This document shows positions 52,429 to 60,394 of a DNA stretch of 64,000 bases, one piece after another. This stretch comes from Opitutia bacterium. GTDB taxonomy: Bacteria > Verrucomicrobiota > Verrucomicrobiia > Opitutales > Opitutaceae. The DNA lies in assembly GCA_016187925.1 (NCBI GenBank), contig JACPIS010000001.1, positions 124,001-188,000 on the forward strand. The letters run 5' to 3'. The notes below the pieces were generated by a model that was not told where the DNA came from, ran no database searches, and worked only from the letters and a program-made list of their open reading frames with translations. A program made the position numbers and the translations under genes. Numbering within the stretch: the stretch's first letter is position 1; every line of letters begins with the position of its first letter.

Positions 52429-54510
52429 CTAAACTGACCGGCCAGTCGACGGAGGGAAAGGCCTAAAAATTCTTTCGCGGTTGGCGCGGGTCAAACGCTC
52501 GTAATTTTCCACCGGCAGGCTGGCCAGGAACTGGCGGCCGTAGGCCTTCGTCAGCACCCGGGCGTCGAGGAGGGTGATGACGCCGCGATCGGTCTTGTTG
52601 CGGATGAGGCGGCCCACGCCCTGGCGGAATTTCATCAGCGCGTCCGGCAGCGTGAGTTCGTTGAAGGGATTGCCGCCTTGCGCCCGCACCCACTCGGCCC
52701 GCGCTTCGGCGACGGGATGCGTGGGCGGGTCGAACGGCAGGCGGGTGAGAATGACCTGCGCGAGCGCATCGCCGGGCACGTCCACCCCGGTCCAAAAGCT
52801 GTCCGTGCCGAACAAAATGCCGTTGCCCGCGGCGCGCAGGCGCTGCGTCAGCTCCGTGCGCGAGCCGTCGACGCCCTGCATGAAGAACGGACGCTGCTCG
52901 TCGGCGAACACCGGGGCCAGCTCCGCGGCCACCGCGCGCATGTCGGCGTAGCTCGTGAACAGCACCAGCGAGCCGCCGGGCACACGCAGCGTGCAGAAGC
53001 GCACGTAGTCGGTCAGGCCCTTGAGATCGAGCTTCGCGTCCTGCGCCGTGGGCGGCGCCATGTCCTCGGCGAGGTAGACGCGCATGTGCCGCGCGAAATC
53101 GAAGGGCGAGTGCTCCACGCCGGTGCGCGCGTCCTCGGCGCCGGCGCGGTGCTGGAACGGGCTGATGTCGCCCGCGACGGTGAGCGTGGCGCTGCTGAGC
53201 ACGACCGATGTGTTGCGCCGGAAAAGATTTTCGCGGAGATACGGCCCGACATCCAGCGGCGCGGCGCGCAGCGCGATGACGGTCTGTTTCCGGCCGGTGC
53301 GTTCGAGCCAGTAGACGGTCTGCTTCGCCGACTGATCGAGCCAGCCGGTGATCTCACTGCGGTAGGATTTCAGGCGCTCCAGCTTGTCGTAGAACTCGTC
53401 GCGCGTCGCGCCATCGGGCAGCTTGTTCCAGAGGTCGCCGACCCGGTTGATCAGCTTCTGCAACGGTTCGTCGAGCAGCGGCTCGGCCACGCCCGGCGCG
53501 CGGACGCGCACGAGCGGCTGGGCGCTGAGCAGTTTTTCCCGGACGTACTCGAAGAACACCGCGCTGGCCTCAAGCGCATCCTCGACGACCTGCTGGTCAC
53601 CGGCCGCGCCGTGCTTCGCGAGCAGTCCCTTGCGCTTGGTCGGGTGGTAGAGCGAGCGCAGCAGCCGCTCAAGGCCGATGTTGCTCACGTGCGTGCCCGT
53701 GTGGTCGGTGGCGACCTCGGGCACGGTGTGCGCCTCGTCGAGGACGACAAAATCGTCGGGGCGCAGCACGCCGCGCACCTCGTCGCGTCCGCCGGCCGGG
53801 CCGATGTTGAGCAGCGAAAAGAACAGGCTGTGGTTGACGATGAGCACCTGGGCGGCGTCGACGCGGGCGCGGGCCTTTTGGTAGAAGCAGCGGCTGCAAT
53901 CGCAGTTGCGTTTCGAGCACGCGCCCGAGTCGGCGTTCACGAGTTCCCACACCTCGTCGGCGGGCGGGGGCGTGAGCTCGTGGCGCAGGCCGTCGGAGGT
54001 TTTCTCGGCCCAAGTGGCGATACGGACGAGCTCGCCCTGCTCGGGATTGGAGAAGAGTTCGGATTTGTCCCTGAGCGCCTGGGCGAGGCGTGTCGTGCAG
54101 AGGTAATTGGATTTGCCGACGAGCAGCGCGGAGCGGAACTGGGCGTAGCGCTGCAATTCGCCCGCGGCGGCGAAGAACCGCCGGCAGAGCGGCAGATCCT
54201 TCGTCTCCAGTTGCTCCTGCAGCGAGATCGTGTGCGTGGAGACGACGAGCTGCCGCTGGGCGTCCATGGCGTGAATGATTCCCGGTATCAGGTAGGCGAG
54301 GCTTTTGCCGACGCCGGTGCCGGCCTCGAAGAGCAGGGACTCGTCCCGCTCGTACGCCGCGGCGACGGCCGTTGCCATGTGCTCCTGTTGCGGCCGGTGT
54401 TCGAGTCCGAGTGCGGCGCACAGCTGTCCGCCGTCGGCGAAAATCTCCGCCGTCAGCTTGCGCACCTGCTGCGGGAGCGTGGCCCCGCCGCCTTCGTTCA
54501 GACCGATCAT
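52429..54510 (-). CDS. dinG: DinG/XPD-like ATP-dependent DNA helicase
   Basis: The track ORF is 1499 residues, but its N-terminal half is antisense to the metal ATPase. The gene starts at the ATG at 54510 (MIGLNEGGGATLPQQVRKL), giving 693 residues. Superfamily 2 motifs are present: Walker A EAGTGVGKSLAYLIPG, 'VVSTHTISLQEQL', DEAH in LDEAHTVPEVA, 'SATLTVAGD', and 'GTDSFWTGVDVPG' with 'QGVGRLIRN' as motif VI. Four cysteines in GACSKRNCDCSRCF (near 198-210) form the iron-sulfur cluster site of the XPD/DinG branch. DinG-type enzymes unwind 5'-3' on damaged or R-loop DNA. It lies 7 bp upstream of the PP2C gene's start. Confidence 0.9.
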   Translation of the reverse strand: MIGLNEGGGATLPQQVRKLTAEIFADGGQLCAALGLEHRPQQEHMATAVAAAYERDESLLFEAGTGVGKSLAYLIPGIIHAMDAQRQLVVSTHTISLQEQLETKDLPLCRRFFAAAGELQRYAQFRSALLVGKSNYLCTTRLAQALRDKSELFSNPEQGELVRIATWAEKTSDGLRHELTPPPADEVWELVNADSGACSKRNCDCSRCFYQKARARVDAAQVLIVNHSLFFSLLNIGPAGGRDEVRGVLRPDDFVVLDEAHTVPEVATDHTGTHVSNIGLERLLRSLYHPTKRKGLLAKHGAAGDQQVVEDALEASAVFFEYVREKLLSAQPLVRVRAPGVAEPLLDEPLQKLINRVGDLWNKLPDGATRDEFYDKLERLKSYRSEITGWLDQSAKQTVYWLERTGRKQTVIALRAAPLDVGPYLRENLFRRNTSVVLSSATLTVAGDISPFQHRAGAEDARTGVEHSPFDFARHMRVYLAEDMAPPTAQDAKLDLKGLTDYVRFCTLRVPGGSLVLFTSYADMRAVAAELAPVFADEQRPFFMQGVDGSRTELTQRLRAAGNGILFGTDSFWTGVDVPGDALAQVILTRLPFDPPTHPVAEARAEWVRAQGGNPFNELTLPDALMKFRQGVGRLIRNKTDRGVITLLDARVLTKAYGRQFLASLPVENYERLTRANRERIFRPFPPSTGRSV

Positions 54511-54588
54511 CGCGCGCCAATGAGCGGACGATGTGTCATCGGCGCAATTTAATTTGCGACCCCATGCCGGGCGGAGCACTTTCCGGCC

Positions 54589-56832
54589 ATGAAACAGCGC
54601 CCGTCGGCCCCGGCTTCGTGGACCCAGGACCTCGTGAGGTTCCTGCAGCAGCAGCCCAACGTGGCGGCGGTGCGCGTGAATCCAGGCGATCGCACCGTCT
54701 CGGTGGCGACGTTGGGGCAGGTCGACAGCGCGCAGCTGGACCAGCAGATCGAGGAGGTGTTGCAGGCCATCGAACAGAAGCTGGCCGAAGGCGGGCACGG
54801 GGCGGCGGTGCCGAAAGGATTTCTGCTCAAGCAAAGCGGCGGTGCGACCACGCTGGAACGGCCGACCTGCGTGACGGCGCCGGGCTTTTGGCGCTGGATC
54901 GACTATCAGTTGCCCGAGGAAGACGAGCAGGCCGGGCACGCGCACGAGGACGGCGAGTGGCGTCTGCTCTCGATCCTCGCGGCGTCCTGCGGCGTGCTGG
55001 GCCTGAGCGCGCTGGCGGTCGGCTATTGGGGCGCGCCCGGTTGGGCGGTTACCGGCCTCTACGGAGTCGCCTTGGTTGCGGGCGGCTGGGACGCAACGAT
55101 CGACACCTGGGAAAACATCCGCGCCCGCAAACTCGACATCCATTTCCTGATGCTCGCCGTGGCGGTCGGCGCCGTCTCGATTGGCGCGTGGGGCGAGGCC
55201 ACGCTGCTGTTGTTCCTGTTCTCCTCCTCCGGGGCGATGGAGGCCTTCGCGCTCGAGCGGACGCAGCGGGAGGTTTCCTCGCTCCTGCACACGGCGCCCA
55301 AGCTCGCCACCCTGGTCGGATCCGATGGCGCGCACACGGTGATCAAGGCCGAGGAACTCAAGCTCGGCGACCGCATCGCAGTGAAGCCGGGCGAGATGTT
55401 CGCGGCGGACGGCGACGTGGCGAAAGGCGAGTCGGCCAGCGATGAATCCACGTTGACGGGTGAGGCTGCGCCGGTGGAGAAGACCGTCGGCGCCCAGGTG
55501 TTCAGCGGCACGATCAACCTCTGGGGTTCGGTCGAGGTGGTGGTGCGCCGGCTGCCCTCGGAAAGCACGCTGCAAAAAATCATCCGCCTCATCCAGACGG
55601 CGCAAAAGCTCAAGGCTCCCAGCGAACGCTTCACGGACAAATTTGGCGGACGCTACACGCTCGCGGTGCTGGCACTCACCGGCGCGATGTTTCTCGTCTG
55701 GTGGCTCGGCTTTCACCTGCCGCCTTTCGCCAATCACGACGGCCACACTTCCGCCTTCTACCGGGCGATGACACTGCTGGTCGTTGCGAGCCCGTGCGCG
55801 TTGGTTCTTTCCATCCCCTCCGCGATTCTCGCCGCCATCGCCTGGGGCGCGAAGCACGGCGTGCTCTTCCGCGGCGGCGCAGCCATCGAGAAGCTCGCCG
55901 AGGTCAACACCGTGGCACTCGACAAGACCGGGACGCTCACGACCGGCGAACTGGCGGTCGAGTCGTGCGAAAGTTTTCCGCCGGGCCGCGAGCGCGAGGT
56001 GCTGGAATTCGCCTACGCGTTGGAGCGGCACTCCCAGCACCCGCTGGGGCGCGCCATCGCGCGCCACGCGCAGCAGGCGGGAGTCGACTCGCTCGAGGTC
56101 GACAAGTTCGAATCGCTCACCGGTCTTGGCCTGCGCGGCCAGGTGAAGGGTGTGACGGCCGTGCTCGGCCGGCGCGAATTGGTGGCCGCGGGTCCGTTCG
56201 CGAGCTGGCTGAGCGACCTGCCGCCCGCCGATCCGGAGTTTTCCGAGGTGTGGGTGATCACGCCCGGCCTCCTCGGCCGGGTGCTGCTGCGCGACCAATT
56301 GCGTCCGCAGTCGAAGGGCGTGCTGGCGCGCCTCAAGGCGACCGGCATCCGCACCGTGATGCTGACCGGCGACCGCCGCCACGCCGCCGAGGCCATCGCG
56401 GCCGAGCTGGGGCTCGACGAGGTGCGCGCCGGCCTCTCCCCGGAGCAAAAGGTCGCGGCCATCGAGGAGTTCGGCAAAGCCGGCCAGAAGGTTGCGATGG
56501 TGGGCGACGGCGTGAACGACGCGCCGTGCCTCGCGGCCGCCTATGTCTCCGTGGCGATGGGCGCGCGCGGCAGCGATGCGGCGCTCGAACAGAGCGAAGT
56601 CGTGCTGATGCACGACCGCATCGAGAACTTCCTCGCCGCGCTGCGCCTGAGTCAGCGCGCGCGAATGGTCATCCAACAGAATCTCTTCATCTCGCTCGGC
56701 ACGGTCATCGTCATGGTGCTGGCTTCCATGGTGGGCGTGATCCCGCTCAGCCTCGGTGTGGTCGCGCACGAAGGCAGCACGGTGGTCGTCTGCCTGAACA
56801 GCCTGCGCCTGCTGCTCGGGAAAAACGAGTGA
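54589..56832 (+). CDS. P1B-type heavy-metal-transporting ATPase with SPC motif (P1B-4-like)
   Basis: A 747-residue pump. The membrane motif is SPC (VVASPCALVLSIPSAIL, near 400) instead of CPC. Together with 'HEGSTVVVCLNSLRLL' at the end this points to the P1B-4 group, which moves Co, Ni, Zn or Fe(II). Actuator 'DESTLTGEAAPVEK', DKTGTLTTGEL (near 445), HPLGRAIA and 'MVGDGVNDAPCLAAAYV' are all conserved. The N-terminal ~130 residues hold no CxxC metal-binding domain. They do carry a His/acidic patch (EDEQAGHAHEDGEW) that could bind metal. It is divergent from dinG and stands alone with no visible metalloregulator gene. Confidence 0.88.
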   Translation: MKQRPSAPASWTQDLVRFLQQQPNVAAVRVNPGDRTVSVATLGQVDSAQLDQQIEEVLQAIEQKLAEGGHGAAVPKGFLLKQSGGATTLERPTCVTAPGFWRWIDYQLPEEDEQAGHAHEDGEWRLLSILAASCGVLGLSALAVGYWGAPGWAVTGLYGVALVAGGWDATIDTWENIRARKLDIHFLMLAVAVGAVSIGAWGEATLLLFLFSSSGAMEAFALERTQREVSSLLHTAPKLATLVGSDGAHTVIKAEELKLGDRIAVKPGEMFAADGDVAKGESASDESTLTGEAAPVEKTVGAQVFSGTINLWGSVEVVVRRLPSESTLQKIIRLIQTAQKLKAPSERFTDKFGGRYTLAVLALTGAMFLVWWLGFHLPPFANHDGHTSAFYRAMTLLVVASPCALVLSIPSAILAAIAWGAKHGVLFRGGAAIEKLAEVNTVALDKTGTLTTGELAVESCESFPPGREREVLEFAYALERHSQHPLGRAIARHAQQAGVDSLEVDKFESLTGLGLRGQVKGVTAVLGRRELVAAGPFASWLSDLPPADPEFSEVWVITPGLLGRVLLRDQLRPQSKGVLARLKATGIRTVMLTGDRRHAAEAIAAELGLDEVRAGLSPEQKVAAIEEFGKAGQKVAMVGDGVNDAPCLAAAYVSVAMGARGSDAALEQSEVVLMHDRIENFLAALRLSQRARMVIQQNLFISLGTVIVMVLASMVGVIPLSLGVVAHEGSTVVVCLNSLRLLLGKNE

Positions 56833-56910
56833 GCGACTGGACGTGCTGCTTTTATTGTAGCGGCGGTCTATGACCACAGCCGTCCCACAGCGCACCCGAC
56901 TTCCGGCGCC

Positions 56911-57013
56911 AACTTCGTATCCTGTCATTCTGAGCGCAGCGAAGAATCCACGCGTGCGAATCCTGCATCGCGCCCGAGCACGTGGATCCTTCGCTTCGCT
57001 CAGGATGACATGC
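56911..57013. repeat. 103-bp palindromic repeat element, copy 1
   Basis: The ends are themselves inverted (TCATTCTGAGCGCAGCGAAG ... CTTCGCTTCGCTCAGGATGA). The whole 103 bp is an exact reverse complement of 58799-58901. This class of short palindromic intergenic elements occurs in several phyla. Between it and the stop of the metal ATPase is a further repeated phrase, GACCACAGCCGTCCCACA, also found at 58760 in the same direction. Confidence 0.9.
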
Positions 57014-57102
57014 GGCTTTACGCCGCGACGGGAAGCGCCCGACCGGCGGGCATAGACCGCCGCTCCAGATTGAGCAAAGCGGCTGACCGTGGACCGCGCG
57101 CT

Positions 57103-57654
57103 TCAGTCCTCGATCCAAACCTGATCGTGCGGGCGAACGGCCTCGAAGAGCTCGATGATGTCGAGGTTGCCCATCTGCACGCAGCCGCTGCTGGCCGGCG
57201 CGCCGAGTTTCTCCTCGTGGTTGGTGCCGTGAAGGTAGACGTAGCGGGAGTAGGTATCGACGCTCTCGCCGGCGGCGTTCGTGCCGGCGTTCACACCGGG
57301 TTCGAGCCCGCGCAGCCAGAGGATGCGGGTGGTGATCAGGTTCTTGGTCTGCTCGTCGGCGTCGAGCTCCGAGAAATGCCGGCCGGTGTTGATCCGCGTC
57401 TTGAAGACGATGCCCGGCGGTGAGCCGGCGCCGTGTTTTTCGGCGATCTCGTGCAGGCCGCGCGGCGTGCCGAGCGAGTCCTGCACGTTGGAGGGCGGAC
57501 GCAGCGAGGTGGAGACGACGTAGGACTTCACCAGCGCGCCGTCGCGGTAAAAGCCAAGCAGCTGCCGGGCAATGGAAACGACGATAAGACGCGTTGACGG
57601 CTTGCAGCCGAGCGCGAGGCACTTTTCTTTGGCGCGTTCAAAGGATTTCTTCAC
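57103..57654 (-). CDS. L,D-transpeptidase (YkuD domain)
   Basis: The track ORF extends antisense through asd. I start at the GTG at 57654 (183 residues, MKKSFERAKEKCLALG), as the conserved sequence begins there. The YkuD catalytic motif is 'YLHGTNHEEKLGAPASSGCV', with the His and the Cys of S-x-GC. L,D-transpeptidases form 3-3 cross-links or attach proteins to peptidoglycan. No signal peptide is seen with this start, so a membrane-anchoring or export signal may be missing, or the protein is cytoplasmic. The start codon abuts that of asd, which reads the other way. Confidence 0.85.
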   Translation of the reverse strand: MKKSFERAKEKCLALGCKPSTRLIVVSIARQLLGFYRDGALVKSYVVSTSLRPPSNVQDSLGTPRGLHEIAEKHGAGSPPGIVFKTRINTGRHFSELDADEQTKNLITTRILWLRGLEPGVNAGTNAAGESVDTYSRYVYLHGTNHEEKLGAPASSGCVQMGNLDIIELFEAVRPHDQVWIED

Positions 57655-58689
57655 GTGAGCAATAAAACCTATCGAGTCGGCATCGTCGGCGCCACCGGAG
57701 CAGTCGGTCAAGAGTTGATTGACCTGCTCCTCGCGCGCCAGTTTCCGCTCGCGGAGCTGAGGCTGCTGGCCTCGGCGCGTTCCGCGGGCCGCAACCTCGA
57801 CGTCGTGGGCAAAAAACTCACGGTGCAGGAGGCCCGGCCCGAGGCGTTCGCGGGACTCGACATCGCGTTGTTCGCCGCCGAGGGCAGCATCGCCAAGGCG
57901 CTCGCGCCGGAAGCCGTCAAGCGCGGGTGCCTCGTCCTCGACAAGAGTTCGGCCTTCCGCATGTCGCCGGACGTGCCGCTCGTCATTCCCGAAATCAACC
58001 TCGCGGCGACGCGCGGGCATCGGGGCATCATCGCCAGCCCGAACTGCTCGACGGCCATCGCGCTGATGGGGCTCTATCCGCTGCACCTGAAGTTCGGCGT
58101 GAAGCGCGTCGTGTTCGCGACCTACCAGTCCGTCTCCGGCACCGGCGCCGACGCCATCGACGAACTGGAGGCGCAGACCCAGGCCTACGCCAAGGGCGAG
58201 GAGCTGCCGCGCAAGGTCTATCCTTATCAGATTTTCCAAAACCTCATCCCGCACATCGACTCGTTCGGCGCCGACGGCTACACCGGCGAGGAAACCAAGA
58301 TGCGCGAGGAGAGTCGCAAGATCATGGGTCTGCCCGCGCTCCGCGTCTCCGCCATATGCGTGCGCGTGCCCGTCGTGCGGGCGCACTCCGTGGCCGTGAG
58401 CGCCGAGTTCGAGCGCCCGGTGGATGTCGCCGCTGCGCGTGCCGCGCTGGCCGCGTTTCCCGGCGCCGAGCTGCTCGACGACCCTGCGAACAAGGTTTAC
58501 CCGACCCCGCTGGCGTTCACCCGCCAGGTCAAGTGCGGCGTCGGCCGCGTGCGCCTCGACACGGCGCTGGACAACGGGCTCTCGTTCTTCGTGAGCGGTG
58601 ACAACCTCTGGAAGGGTGCCGCGCTCAACTCCATCCAGATCGCCGAGGCAATGATCCGCGAAGGCATCCCGCTGAAACCGTTGGCGTGA
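57655..58689 (+). CDS. asd: Aspartate-semialdehyde dehydrogenase
   Basis: A 344-residue enzyme starting at GTG 57655 (MSNKTYRVGIVGATGAVGQE), with AAAGGA 9 nt upstream. It converts aspartyl-4-phosphate to aspartate semialdehyde using NADPH, feeding lysine, threonine, methionine and diaminopimelate synthesis. Visible parts are the NADP motif GATGAVGQ, catalytic Cys131 in ASPNCSTA, the 'ATYQSVSGTGADAIDELEAQ' region and the substrate-binding 'CVRVPVVRAHSVAVSAEFE'. Diaminopimelate links it loosely to the neighbouring peptidoglycan L,D-transpeptidase. The two 103-bp inverted repeats flank this pair of genes. Confidence 0.95.
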   Translation: MSNKTYRVGIVGATGAVGQELIDLLLARQFPLAELRLLASARSAGRNLDVVGKKLTVQEARPEAFAGLDIALFAAEGSIAKALAPEAVKRGCLVLDKSSAFRMSPDVPLVIPEINLAATRGHRGIIASPNCSTAIALMGLYPLHLKFGVKRVVFATYQSVSGTGADAIDELEAQTQAYAKGEELPRKVYPYQIFQNLIPHIDSFGADGYTGEETKMREESRKIMGLPALRVSAICVRVPVVRAHSVAVSAEFERPVDVAAARAALAAFPGAELLDDPANKVYPTPLAFTRQVKCGVGRVRLDTALDNGLSFFVSGDNLWKGAALNSIQIAEAMIREGIPLKPLA

Positions 58690-58798
58690 GACGGGTATTT
58701 TTGTAGCGGCGTCTAGGACCGCCGGGCGGATCGAGACGGGTAAAGGCGGCGGTCATAGACCACAGCCGTCCCACAAGAACTCGTTTCGGTCCTCTTTT

Positions 58799-58901
58799 GC
58801 ATGTCATCCTGAGCGAAGCGAAGGATCCACGTGCTCGGGCGCGATGCAGGATTCGCACGCGTGGATTCTTCGCTGCGCTCAGAATGACAGGATACGAAGT
58901 T
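58799..58901. repeat. 103-bp palindromic repeat element, copy 2 (inverted)
   Basis: This is the exact reverse complement of 56911-57013. It lies downstream of asd, beyond the CGGTCATAGACCACAGCCG phrase at 58751, which is shared in direct orientation with copy 1's flank. It is folded by its inverted ends (CATCCTGAGCGAAGCGAAGG / CTTCGCTGCGCTCAGAATG). Confidence 0.9.
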
Positions 58902-58952
58902 CCGGCTTTCTCCTTGCGAGGGCTGAAACCTTGCCGTTTCGTGCGCTTCGTC

Positions 58953-59029
58953 GGACGCCTAGCTCAGTTGGTTAGAGCATCTCGTTTACACCGAGAGGGT
59001 CGGGGGTTCGAGTCCCTCGGCGTCCACCA
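58953..59029 (+). tRNA. tRNA-Val (anticodon TAC)
   Basis: The fold is complete: acceptor GGACGCC / GGCGTCC, D-arm GCTCAGTTGGTTAGAGC, anticodon stem TCTCG/CGAGA with loop TTTACAC (TAC), T-arm CGGGGGTTCGAGTCCCTCG, encoded CCA. Its 3' end (CACCAGCC) doubles as the left end of an inverted repeat that closes at 59118-59125 (GGCTGGTG). Confidence 0.95.
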
Positions 59030-59418
59030 GCCTTCGCCGTAGCGCAGCGAAGGCGAAGGCTGCCGTCCGAAGCCTTGGAGTAGGACGGCTATGACTCTCG
59101 CAGACAAGGAAGGCTACGGCTGGTGAGCCAGCCCGGAGTGCCGCAGTGCCGCGAAGACTGCCGCGCCGAAGCCCAACGGGCGGAGGCCAGCAATTGAGCA
59201 TACGCGAGGCCTCGGTATTCGTCTCGAATTCCAGCATTGCGGGCCGCCGCCGGCTCGGCACCAATGGTGTCTCCTTTCCGCATGAAGATCATTCTCGCCA
59301 CCAGCCTTCGCTCGACACGCAGTGTGCGCGATGGCTGTCTCGCCAAAGCTTTCCGTCAAAGCCAGGGCGGACTCGTTCGCCGCTGCTACGGCCCGGCAAG
59401 TTCGCAAAACGCAGTCAC
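59030..59418. repeat. Repeat-rich intergenic stretch with a duplicated hemC start
   Basis: No independent gene is supported. Two pieces stand out. At 59025-59125 a palindromic element shares its left end with tRNA-Val. At 59282-59301 ATGAAGATCATTCTCGCCAC repeats the first 20 bases of hemC (59419-59438) with one mismatch; it is immediately followed by CAGCCTTCGC, the same left end as the palindromic element. This looks like insertion of an element into the hemC 5' end with duplication of the target. The short ORFs here are by-products. Confidence 0.6.
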
Positions 59419-60267
59419 ATGAAAATCATTCTCGCCACAAGAAAAAGCCCGCTCGCCCTCGCGCAGACCGAGATGGTGGCCGCGCGTTTGCAGCAGATGA
59501 TCCCGGGTGCAACTTGCGAACTGCTGAAGATCGTCACGACCGGCGACCGGCAGACCGACTGGTCGCTCATCAAGCAGGGCGGCAAGGGCCTGTTCACGGC
59601 CGAGCTCGAGCAGGCGCTGCTGCGCGGCGACGCCCACGCGGCGGTGCACAGCTGCAAGGACCTGCCGGGCGTGAACCCCGAGGGTTTGGCCGTCGCGGGC
59701 TTCCTGCCGCGCGAGGTGACGCATGACGTGCTCGTACTGCGCGCCGGTGTCACGGTGCCGGCGACGATCGCCACGAGCAGCCCGCGCCGGCAGATGCAGA
59801 TTCACCGGCTTTTCCCGGAGGCGAAGTTCACCGAGATCCGCGGCAACGTGGACACGCGGCTCAAGAAGATCGCCGCGGGCGCGGCCGACGCGACCATCCT
59901 CGCGGCCGCGGGCATGAAGCGCCTGGGCATCGCCGGCTGGGAGGGCATCGATTTCCGCCCGCTGAAATTCGAGGAGAGCGTGCCGGCGGTCGGGCAGGGC
60001 GCCATCGCGCTCCAGTGCCGCGCGGAGTTCGTCGCCACGCTGACGCCGGCGCTAGATGCCGCCACTTCACGCGATGTGACGCTTGAGCGCGCGTTCCAGG
60101 CGCAGATCGGGGGCGGCTGCCAGGTCGCCTTCGCCGCCCACGTGGCCGGCAACACCCTGCATTTTTTCCACGAAAAGACCGGCATCCGCACGTTCCCGCT
60201 GGCGGTGGCCGACTTTGCGCAGCCGCAGCAGACGGCCGCGCGCATCCTCCAGGAGCTTGGTTTCTGA
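59419..60267 (+). CDS. hemC: Porphobilinogen deaminase (hydroxymethylbilane synthase)
   Basis: The homology starts at the ATG at 59419 (MKIILATRKSPLALAQTEMV), giving 282 residues; the longer track ORF is not supported. The enzyme joins four porphobilinogens to hydroxymethylbilane in haem/tetrapyrrole synthesis. Conserved parts are 'ATRKSPLALAQ', 'CKDLPG' (substrate-binding Lys/Asp), 'TSSPRRQMQIHRLFP', 'GNVDTRLKKI' and the dipyrromethane-cofactor Cys234 in 'IGGGCQVAF'. The C-terminal domain is shorter than in E. coli (313). hemD follows after a repeat-containing gap. Confidence 0.95.
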   Translation: MKIILATRKSPLALAQTEMVAARLQQMIPGATCELLKIVTTGDRQTDWSLIKQGGKGLFTAELEQALLRGDAHAAVHSCKDLPGVNPEGLAVAGFLPREVTHDVLVLRAGVTVPATIATSSPRRQMQIHRLFPEAKFTEIRGNVDTRLKKIAAGAADATILAAAGMKRLGIAGWEGIDFRPLKFEESVPAVGQGAIALQCRAEFVATLTPALDAATSRDVTLERAFQAQIGGGCQVAFAAHVAGNTLHFFHEKTGIRTFPLAVADFAQPQQTAARILQELGF

Positions 60268-60299
60268 TGCCGTGCGAACCGACAGCACTTTGCCTTGGG

Positions 60300-60364
60300 G
60301 TAGGGCGCGACCGCTGGGCGCGCCGCGATGATGTTCCCGGCGGGCCCAGCGGTCCCGCCCTGCC
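60300..60364. repeat. Palindromic repeat, 'GTAGGGCGCGACCGC' family, copy 1
   Basis: The left half GTAGGGCGCGACCGCTGGGC is answered by GCCCAGCGGTCCCGCCCTGC on the right. The first 26 bp are identical to those at 63516-63541. It lies between hemC and hemD and may modulate expression of hemD. Confidence 0.85.
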
Positions 60365-60394
60365 AATTTCCCCGATCTGACCGCTGCTTTTAAG

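Noticed and set aside
52429-54588. 1499-aa minus-strand ORF (52429-56928) as one giant protein
   Set aside because: The N-terminal ~800 residues are antisense to the intact metal ATPase and have shadow-frame composition; helicase homology begins at the ATG at 54510.
57655-58386. N-terminal extension of the L,D-transpeptidase through asd (427-aa ORF)
   Set aside because: The extension is antisense to asd, which has all catalytic motifs; the conserved part starts at the GTG at 57654.
59282-59418. Separate small gene starting MKIILATS upstream of hemC
   Set aside because: Only the first seven codons match hemC, the rest is unconserved and ends at once; it is better explained by target duplication.
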